This document shows, piece by piece, positions 41,000-47,929 of a stretch of 64,000 bases of DNA. Below the pieces are notes generated by a model. That model did not search any database, had not been told where the DNA came from, and saw only the letters and a program-made list of their open reading frames with translations. The DNA is from Myxococcales bacterium (GTDB taxonomy: Bacteria > Myxococcota_A > Polyangia > Polyangiales > Houyiibacteriaceae): positions 1 through 64,000 of the forward strand of contig JAOTXX010000004.1 in NCBI GenBank assembly GCA_029862185.1, written 5' to 3'. Within the stretch, counting starts at the first letter, position 1; every line of letters starts with the position of its first letter. A program made the translations under genes and the position numbers.

Positions 41000-43024
41000 A
41001 TGAAAAAACCCAAAACCATTCTGCGAATCGCGTTGGCTGGCTTCGTGATCACTACGAGCGCGACCGTTGCTGCGTTGGGCACCCAGAGCTTCGTGCTCGA
41101 CAAAGCCGACGCGTTCTTCGACGGTGAGCTCGACGGGGCTGCGGTCCATTCCGACGGTTCGATACGAGCCGGTGCGGCCACGGAGCGGACGGCGCTCGAG
41201 AACGTGCCACTCGCCTACAGCATCGCGCGAGGCGCTGGCGCGACCTTCATCGGCACCGGTACCGATGGGGTGGTCTATCGTGTCGATGGCAAGGACACCA
41301 AGGTCTTTGCGAACACCGGTGAGCTTCTGGTGTCGTCGCTCGCATTTGGCAACGACGGCGCGCTCTACGCCGGCACGCTGCCGAACGGCCGGATTTACCG
41401 CATCGAACCGAAGTCCGGGAAGGTGAAGCGCTTTTCCATTCCGGAAGGCGCAAAACACATCTGGGCCCTTCACTACGACAAAAAGCGCAGCCGCCTGATC
41501 GCAGGAACCGGCCCCGAGGGAAAGCTGTTTGCGATCGACCCGATCGGTCGCGCCAAGCTGCTCTTCAAGACGGAAGCGTCCCACGTGATGGCGCTCTCCG
41601 GAGACGACAAAGGCACCATCTATGCTGGCACGAGCGACCAGGCCGTGGTTGTTCGAATCAGGCCGAACGACCAGGCGGACGTCGTCCATGACTTTCCTGG
41701 CAACGAGGTCACCGCCATCGACTTTTACGACGGGGAGCTCGCGGTCGCTTCGAACACATTCAAGACCGCCCCCGGAAGCCAGTTCAAGTCGTCGACCAGA
41801 AAGGCCCCAACTCCCGCCGGTCCGGTGACCCGCCCGCGACCCGGAAGTGGGCAGGTTTGGCGGGTCGACGCCGCGGGGCGCGCCGAGATGCTGGTCGCCC
41901 GAAAAGACACGCATTTCACTGCGATCCAATGGGGAACGGACGGCGCGATCTATGCCGGCGGCGGGCACGAAGGCCGAATCCTGCGCGTGGAGCCCGACGC
42001 GAGCTACTCGATCTGGGTCGACGTGGAAGAGAGGCAGGTCCTTGCGTTGGACCTGCGCGCGAAGAACCCGTCGTTCGTCACGGGTGACGGCGCGGCGCTT
42101 TACCGCGTGAAACCGACCAAGCGGCGTGACGCCATCTGGACGAGCAAGGCACTCGACGCGCGCTTCGCGTCGAAGTGGGGCCGCCTCACCTGGCGGGGCC
42201 AAGGTCGCTTCGTGTTTCAAACACGCTCCGGCAATACCAAAGAACCCGGAGACACGTGGAGCGGCTGGTCAAAGAATCTCAAGCAACCGGGCGTCGTCTC
42301 GAGCCCGGCCGGACGCTTCATTCAAATTCGTGCCAAGCTTCCCAACGACGACTCCGCCATCCTTCGCGCCGTACAGCTCTTCTATCTCCCTCAGAATCAA
42401 CGTGCGCGGGTCTCAAACGTGCAAGGCAGCAGGCCCCCACCCAAGCGAGGGGAAACGCCGCGGCAGCCTCAGGCGCCGACGACCCTGTTGAGCCTGAGCT
42501 GGAAAACCAACAACCCCGACGGCGATTCCTTGCGCTACCGCATCGAGTATCGCGAAGAAAGCCAGTCGTCCTGGCGCGACATGTTTGCCGAGGACAGTGT
42601 GCTGATGGAGGCGAAGTACACTTGGGACACCAGCAGTATTCCGGACGGGTACTACGTCGTGCGCGTGGAGGCCTCCGACGAGGAATCGAATCCGGAACAG
42701 CGCACCTTGCGATCGAGCGCGACCTCGGAACCGATCGTCGTCGACAACCATCCGCCGCGTCTCGAACAGCTCAAAGTTCGCAAGGGCCGAGTGCTCGGCC
42801 GGGTCGTCGACGCGCTCGGGCCGATCGCGCGGATTCAAATGTCGGTCGACGCGGGCCCCTGGCGCGACGTGTTCCCAACCGACTCCGTTCTCGATAGCGC
42901 CGAGGAGCGTTTCGACGTCTCCCTTGGCGCGATTTCGGGCGATAGCCATATCATTGCCGTTCGCGCCTTCGACGCCTCGGGCAATCAGGCGAACCGCGAA
43001 ATTACATCAAAAACAGGCAGATAG
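41000..43024 (+). CDS. Exported beta-propeller and FnIII-like protein
   Basis: This 674-aa protein has an N-terminal signal peptide (MKKPKTILRIALAGFVITTSATVAA). Residues 70-380 show repeated blade-like motifs such as GTGTDGVVYRVDG, GTLPNGRIYRIEPKSG, GTGPEGKLFAIDPIG and GGGHEGRILRVEP, consistent with a beta-propeller. After a Pro-rich linker come FnIII-like strands (SWKTNNPDGDSLRYRIEYRE, PDGYYVVRVEASDEESN). It is probably an extracytoplasmic binding protein working with the upstream S55-like protein. No enzymatic residues are recognised. Confidence 0.65.
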   Translation: MKKPKTILRIALAGFVITTSATVAALGTQSFVLDKADAFFDGELDGAAVHSDGSIRAGAATERTALENVPLAYSIARGAGATFIGTGTDGVVYRVDGKDTKVFANTGELLVSSLAFGNDGALYAGTLPNGRIYRIEPKSGKVKRFSIPEGAKHIWALHYDKKRSRLIAGTGPEGKLFAIDPIGRAKLLFKTEASHVMALSGDDKGTIYAGTSDQAVVVRIRPNDQADVVHDFPGNEVTAIDFYDGELAVASNTFKTAPGSQFKSSTRKAPTPAGPVTRPRPGSGQVWRVDAAGRAEMLVARKDTHFTAIQWGTDGAIYAGGGHEGRILRVEPDASYSIWVDVEERQVLALDLRAKNPSFVTGDGAALYRVKPTKRRDAIWTSKALDARFASKWGRLTWRGQGRFVFQTRSGNTKEPGDTWSGWSKNLKQPGVVSSPAGRFIQIRAKLPNDDSAILRAVQLFYLPQNQRARVSNVQGSRPPPKRGETPRQPQAPTTLLSLSWKTNNPDGDSLRYRIEYREESQSSWRDMFAEDSVLMEAKYTWDTSSIPDGYYVVRVEASDEESNPEQRTLRSSATSEPIVVDNHPPRLEQLKVRKGRVLGRVVDALGPIARIQMSVDAGPWRDVFPTDSVLDSAEERFDVSLGAISGDSHIIAVRAFDASGNQANREITSKTGR

Positions 43025-43059
43025 CGGCCGGACCGGTCGCGTCGAGAAGGGCGCGCGAA

Positions 43060-43089
43060 TTGACGACCCGAGCATCCTTCGTTTTATCT
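43060..43089 (+). promoter_or_regulatory. Promoter candidate for lipoprotein gene
   Basis: TTGACG (43060-43065), an 18-bp spacer and TTATCT (43084-43089) precede a leader of about 115 nt before the lipoprotein at 43211. The surrounding sequence is unusually AT-rich for this window. Confidence 0.4.
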
Positions 43090-43210
43090 GATAGTCTGTT
43101 CCCTTACTTTGTTTCACTTGGTTGTAGATCCGGGGGAAGTCGTGGTACACACGCGCACGCAAAAGGGGCGACGTGGATCCGGCATATTCCGGACCTAAGG
43201 AGAAGAACGT

Positions 43211-44182
43211 ATGAAGATCAGCAAACTAGCTTTAATCGCACTGCTCGGCGGTGCACTCATGACCTTCGGGTGTAGCGAGGATACCAGCGAGACTGGCGGC
43301 TCTGGCGGCACTGCGGGAACCGGCGGCACCGCCGGCGAAGGTGGCGGCGGCGGCACCGGCCCGCTTGCCTGCGCCGAGGTTGACCCCTCGTGCACCAACG
43401 GCGAGGTCGATCCCACCGACGAGAACTGCGTGCCAGCGCTTGCAACTCCGCCGACGGCGGACGTCTGCGACGGCACCGAGAGCCTCGAAAATCCCACCGA
43501 GTGCGCGACCACCGGAACCACGGTCACTCATCAGCTCACTCAGCTGGAAATCCTCACCGACTGCAACCTCGGCTATGACCTCGACGGCTGCGCGGGCGTT
43601 AGCTGCCTCAACGGCGGCCTTGCGCCAGGCGAAGGCCTTGACGGCGTGGACAACGCGCTTGCTGGCTTGGCTCCGACACTCGTGACCGTCGGCGGTAACC
43701 TCGGCGGCGTCAATCAGGCGTTCTACGACGCGGTTTGCTCCGGCGTCATCGACCTCGCCCTCCGCGTCGACGCAAATGTCGAAGCAGGCTGCGCGACCGT
43801 CGAGCTGCTCGTCAACGGCACGGCCGCCGGCACGGTTCTCTTGAACGTGGGGCCCATGGTCGAAGGCGCGGTCTGCGCCAGCGGCACCATCGGCGACCTT
43901 CCGATCTCGATCGGCGAGCCCGGAATGGCTGTAGACGGTGCGATTGGAAACGCGGTCGTCCGGGTCTCCATCACACCTGACACGGGCTTCTCGAACGGCA
44001 CGCTCGGCGGAACGGTCGACCAGGCCACCGCCGCTGCCATCGCGGACTTGCTCATCGACGGCGGTAGCGCGGTCGTAGTTCAGGTTCTCGACATCAACGA
44101 CGACCTCTCGGGCGACGTGGGCACGGCGTGCAACGCCCTCTCGCTGACCCTGACGATCGGCGGTGTGGTCGAGGCGCAGTAA
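43211..44182 (+). CDS. Lipoprotein with Gly/Thr-rich linker
   Basis: This 323-aa lipoprotein has signal MKISKLALIALLGGALMTFGC with lipobox TFGC, followed by a flexible GGSGGTAGTGG-type linker common to myxobacterial surface lipoproteins. The remainder has several Cys residues (ACAEVDPSC, DGCAGVSC) and repeating acidic, beta-rich segments; I do not recognise a domain. AAGGAG sits 8-9 nt upstream of the ATG. Its own upstream promoter and a strong downstream terminator indicate a monocistronic, possibly well-expressed gene. Confidence 0.75.
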   Translation: MKISKLALIALLGGALMTFGCSEDTSETGGSGGTAGTGGTAGEGGGGGTGPLACAEVDPSCTNGEVDPTDENCVPALATPPTADVCDGTESLENPTECATTGTTVTHQLTQLEILTDCNLGYDLDGCAGVSCLNGGLAPGEGLDGVDNALAGLAPTLVTVGGNLGGVNQAFYDAVCSGVIDLALRVDANVEAGCATVELLVNGTAAGTVLLNVGPMVEGAVCASGTIGDLPISIGEPGMAVDGAIGNAVVRVSITPDTGFSNGTLGGTVDQATAAAIADLLIDGGSAVVVQVLDINDDLSGDVGTACNALSLTLTIGGVVEAQ

Positions 44183-44205
44183 TCCGATAGTCGGATAAGA
44201 CGAGC

Positions 44206-44245
44206 AAAGGCCGGCGCCCCAGGGCGTCGGCCTTTTCTTTTTGTA
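44206..44245 (+). terminator. Rho-independent terminator
   Basis: The stem AAAGGCCGGCGCCC/GGGCGTCGGCCTTT (14 bp, one G-T pair) with a 2-nt loop is followed by TTTTCTTTTT. It ends the lipoprotein transcript. The complementary A-rich flank is short, so it is mainly directional for the plus strand. Confidence 0.9.
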
Positions 44246-44257
44246 TCGACCCGCCCG

Positions 44258-45310
44258 CTAGGACTTGTTGAAACGGCCGACCTTGAGCCGATGCATGACG
44301 GCGAGCTTCTGACGCGCTTTGTACGCCTGGTGGCTCGCGTCGCCCGCCTCGTTGCTCTCGTCGGTCGCTCGATCGAGCAGTTGAAACTCGGTCTGGACGA
44401 AGATGGTGTGACCGAGCTCCGAAACCGCAGGCGGCGCGGCCGCCAGAACCTTGTCTGGGACTCGAACCGGCACGTCGGCGACGAAGTGGACGACGCGGTA
44501 GCTCGGCGCCGTGAAGCGATTGTCGATCGGGGACAGCCCGTCTTCTAGATCGAGTGGCAGCTGCATGTTGGCGATGTGCTTTGAAAGCGCCGGCTCCGAC
44601 CGGCAGTACTCGTGGAAGCGCGCCAGCGTATTGGTGGACTGGCCCGGAATCACGAAGTTGAAAGGCACGATGCTGCGCTGAACGTAATTCAGGACGGGAA
44701 AGATGTCGTGCGAGCTCCGCGTCACAATTCGAAAGCGCACCTTGTCGTAGATCTGCGACGCACTGACCTCGGGCTTCGACAGGAGTTTGGTGTAGAGCGA
44801 ATCCTTGTTTTTTCGCCCGCCGATGAACTCGAGAATTGGGAAGTCATTGGCCAAGGCAGACGCCATGACGTGGTAGACCTTCTGCTCCACCCACTGGAAG
44901 ACCTCTTCGTCTGCGGTTGGCAACAAGAACAGGAGCTCGCGGGCCTCGAGGTGGTGGATGATGTGCATCACTTTCAAGATCGCGCAGGCACAGATTTGCC
45001 GATGCCCCTTGGAGGACGCAAGCATCAAGAGGCCCACGAGGTCCCTCTTCGCCACCGGCTTTGGAACCGGAAAATCGAAGTGGCGGCGGAGATAGTCGAT
45101 CGCGGCTTCTTTCACCTGCAGCACGCGCGCCGCATCGACGGGGTCGTCCGGGTTGATCTCCTGGGCCCTTATGAAGGCCTCGGCCTCTTCCTCGTCGGCG
45201 AAATTGAGCCGATGCCAGTCGACCACCGAGCCTCCGCGCAAGAGGACCCGAATGGCTTCGAGGTCGGCCAGGGTGAATTCGTCGAGAGTACGGAGCTCCG
45301 GGATCATCAC
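44258..45310 (-). CDS. TIGR04552-like protein of unknown function
   Basis: This 350-aa soluble protein resembles the TIGR04552 family, which I recall as nearly confined to Myxococcales. It has no signal peptide or membrane segment. The stretch YTKLLSKPEVSASQIYDK followed by VRFRIVTRSSHDIFPVLNYV faintly recalls the RelA/SpoT nucleotidyltransferase core, where a K-rich strand precedes a D..RFR motif. That is a weak visual similarity. A small ORF ends 2 nt before its start. Function is unknown. Confidence 0.6.
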   Translation of the reverse strand: MMIPELRTLDEFTLADLEAIRVLLRGGSVVDWHRLNFADEEEAEAFIRAQEINPDDPVDAARVLQVKEAAIDYLRRHFDFPVPKPVAKRDLVGLLMLASSKGHRQICACAILKVMHIIHHLEARELLFLLPTADEEVFQWVEQKVYHVMASALANDFPILEFIGGRKNKDSLYTKLLSKPEVSASQIYDKVRFRIVTRSSHDIFPVLNYVQRSIVPFNFVIPGQSTNTLARFHEYCRSEPALSKHIANMQLPLDLEDGLSPIDNRFTAPSYRVVHFVADVPVRVPDKVLAAAPPAVSELGHTIFVQTEFQLLDRATDESNEAGDASHQAYKARQKLAVMHRLKVGRFNKS

Positions 45311-45312
45311 AG

Positions 45313-45462
45313 CTAGGGAGACCGCTCCAAGAGGATCGTCCCCACGAAAATCCCCACGCTAACCAGCAATACGAGCGCGTTGAACGCGAGCCCGCCGTGA
45401 CAACCACCGATGGCGGTCAGTCCGAGCAGCCCCGCTCCCCCTATTGATCTCCGTCCCAGCAT
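45313..45462 (-). CDS. Possible small membrane protein (49 aa)
   Basis: This ORF is too short for the track. It codes for 49 residues beginning MLGRRSIGGAGLLGLTAIGG, then LAFNALVLLVSVGIFVGTILL, which could span a membrane, and ends ERSP. It sits 2 nt upstream of the TIGR04552-like gene on the same strand, as expected for an operon partner. There is no clear ribosome binding site. It could be chance. Confidence 0.35.
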   Translation of the reverse strand: MLGRRSIGGAGLLGLTAIGGCHGGLAFNALVLLVSVGIFVGTILLERSP

Positions 45463-45562
45463 GTCGGGCGCCGCTTTGATACCAGCCGACCGCCCAGGGC
45501 GCTAGTGGATTACGCAGGGTCGTTGCTGGCGGCGTAGATCTCGAATATCGTTGGCAAATCTA

Positions 45563-47926
45563 ATGACTGATTCGATCTTTCCCGCTGGCGCTGAACCGAT
45601 CTTACCCATTCTGCCCCTCCGGAATTCGGTCCTCTTCCCAGCCACGGTCGTGCCTGTCAACGTCGGCCGGCCTCGGTCAGTCCGCCTGATCGAAGAGGCC
45701 TGCGGGCGCGAGCGCCCTGCCATCGGGGTGGTGACGCAGCACAGGGCCGAGGTCGAGGACCCCACCTTCGATCAGGTGTATCACATCGGGACGATCGCCC
45801 GCGTCTTGAAGGTCATCCGCCTAAACTCGGGCCAATACAGCGTCGTCCTCCAAGGGGTGAGCCGGATGCGCATCGAGGAAACCCTCGGCCGGCATCCGAC
45901 GATGCGCGCCCGCGTGCATCGTTACCACGAGCTGCCCACCGTCGACGTCGAAGTCGAAGCCCTGGCCGCACACCTCAGAGAGTCTGCGCGCCAACTGCTC
46001 CATGACCTGCCGACGGCGTCGCGAGAGTCTTTGCACATTCTCGACAATGTCCGCGAACCGGGCGCACTGGCCGACCTCATCGAGTCGAACCTACCGGTCC
46101 CAAACGAGTCCAAGCAAGAGGTTCTCGAAACGCTCGACATTCGAACGAGAGTTCGCAAAGTCCTCGACCAGGTCAATCGGCAAAATGAAGTGCTGCGGGT
46201 CAAGCAAGAGATCTCCAACATGGTCGAAGAAGAGATGTCGAGCTCACAGCGAGAGTACCTGCTGCGTCAGCAGGTCAAGGCCATTCGCCGAGAGCTTGGT
46301 GAAACCGACGTGGACGAAGACGAGATCGAAAATCTCCGCGAACGCATCGCGCTCGGCCGCCTTCCGAGCGAGGCAGAATCGGCCGCCAAACGCGAGCTTC
46401 GGCGCATGGGAAGCATGAACGCGGCAAGCAGCGAGTACCAAGTCGCACGGACCTATGTGGAATGGCTCGCGGACCTGCCCTGGGCAAAGAAGACCCCGGA
46501 CCGGCTCGACGTTCAGCACGCCAGGCAGGTCCTCGACGAAGACCACTACGGGCTCGAGAAACCAAAGCGCCGGATCGTAGAGTACATCGCGGTCCGTAAG
46601 CTTCGGCGCAACGGGCGCGCACCCATTCTGTGCTTCGTCGGTCCGCCTGGCGTCGGCAAGACTTCGCTCGCTCGCTCGATCGCGCGTGCATCGGGCCGCG
46701 CATTCGTACGCGTGTCGCTCGGCGGCGTGTCGGACGAAGCCGAAGTTCGCGGCCACCGCCGCACCTACGTCGGGGCATTTCCCGGACGCATCATATCCGG
46801 CCTCAAAAAAGCAAGCTCGAGAAACCCGGTGATGATTCTCGACGAAATCGACAAGCTCGGCACCGACCAACGGGGCGACCCCGCCAGCGCGCTGCTCGAA
46901 GTGCTCGACCCCGAGCAGAACCATCAGTTCACAGACCACTACATCGACGTGCCCTTCGACCTCAGCCAGATGATGTTCATCGCGACCGCCAACCAAAAGA
47001 GCACGATCCCGGGGCCGCTACTCGATCGAATGGAAGTGATCGAGCTTCCTGGCTACACATCGCGGGAAAAGCGGTCGATCGCGCGCGACTTCTTGATTCC
47101 TCGGCAGTTGAGCGAGCACGGTCTATCGCCGGAACGCCTCGACTTCTCAGACGAAGCGATCGACCTGCTGATCGACTCCTACACCCACGAGGCCGGCGTC
47201 CGAAAGCTAGAGCAACAGGCCGCTGCGGTCTGCCGTGCGGTCGCCGTCCGACTTGCGAACGGCGAAGACGTCTCGATCATGGCCGATGCCCCATTCATCG
47301 AAAGCGTGCTTGGCGCCGCGAAGGCCAGACGGCAAAAGCCGGAGCGAGTCCCGAGGGCCGGCGTCGCAACCGGCCTGGCCTGGACTGCTGCGGGTGGGGA
47401 CCTGCTATTCGTCGAAGCGACGCGGATGCCGGGCACGGGCAAGCTGCATCTGACTGGCAACATGGGTGACGTTCTGAAGGAGTCGGCTGCAGCCGCGTTT
47501 ACGTTCGTGCGCGCGCGCGCCGGGGACCTTGGTCTCGCAGACGATTTCGTGAGTCACACGGACATTCACGTTCATTTGCCGGGGGGGGGCGTGCCCAAAG
47601 ACGGCGCCGCAGCAGGCATCCCGCTGTTCGTGGCGCTGGCCTCGGCGCTCACGCAGGTCAAGGTCCGACCGGATGTGGCGATGAGCGGGGAGATCACCCT
47701 CCGCGGCAACGTGCTCAAAGTCGGCGGCATTAAGGAGAAGTGCCTGGCCGCACACCGCGCAGGCGTCGCCCGCATCGTACTTCCAAAGCGAAACGCGCCA
47801 GACCTCGAAGAGGTGCCCGAAGAGGTGCGTGACGAGCTCGAGATTTGTCTCGTCTCCACCATCGACGAAGTGTTGGGCCTCGTCGCGGAGTACGAGACGA
47901 CCGGGGCGCCGGCAGCCGCCGAATAG
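45563..47926 (+). CDS. Lon-family AAA+ protein with catalytic Ser replaced by Ala
   Basis: This 787-aa protein has full Lon architecture. There is a LON substrate domain (PILPLRNSVLFPATVVPV), a coiled helical region, an AAA+ module with Walker A GPPGVGKT (residues 360-367) and Walker B VMILDEIDKLG, and a protease domain. The usual PKDGPSAG motif reads PKDGAAAG, so the nucleophile (Ser679 in E. coli, residue 683 here) is Ala. The partner Lys is kept in GGIKEK (K726). It should still bind and unfold substrates with ATP but not cut by the Ser-Lys mechanism. A G9 tract lies just before this site. ATG 45563 is preferred over TTG. The next gene starts 3 nt after its stop. Confidence 0.9.
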   Translation: MTDSIFPAGAEPILPILPLRNSVLFPATVVPVNVGRPRSVRLIEEACGRERPAIGVVTQHRAEVEDPTFDQVYHIGTIARVLKVIRLNSGQYSVVLQGVSRMRIEETLGRHPTMRARVHRYHELPTVDVEVEALAAHLRESARQLLHDLPTASRESLHILDNVREPGALADLIESNLPVPNESKQEVLETLDIRTRVRKVLDQVNRQNEVLRVKQEISNMVEEEMSSSQREYLLRQQVKAIRRELGETDVDEDEIENLRERIALGRLPSEAESAAKRELRRMGSMNAASSEYQVARTYVEWLADLPWAKKTPDRLDVQHARQVLDEDHYGLEKPKRRIVEYIAVRKLRRNGRAPILCFVGPPGVGKTSLARSIARASGRAFVRVSLGGVSDEAEVRGHRRTYVGAFPGRIISGLKKASSRNPVMILDEIDKLGTDQRGDPASALLEVLDPEQNHQFTDHYIDVPFDLSQMMFIATANQKSTIPGPLLDRMEVIELPGYTSREKRSIARDFLIPRQLSEHGLSPERLDFSDEAIDLLIDSYTHEAGVRKLEQQAAAVCRAVAVRLANGEDVSIMADAPFIESVLGAAKARRQKPERVPRAGVATGLAWTAAGGDLLFVEATRMPGTGKLHLTGNMGDVLKESAAAAFTFVRARAGDLGLADDFVSHTDIHVHLPGGGVPKDGAAAGIPLFVALASALTQVKVRPDVAMSGEITLRGNVLKVGGIKEKCLAAHRAGVARIVLPKRNAPDLEEVPEEVRDELEICLVSTIDEVLGLVAEYETTGAPAAAE

Positions 47927-47929
47927 TCC

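Noticed and set aside
39100-42220. Minus-strand ORFs of 409 and 437 aa
   Set aside because: Antisense shadows of the S55-like and beta-propeller genes. No recognisable motifs; both plus-strand genes have signal peptides and sensible operon spacing.
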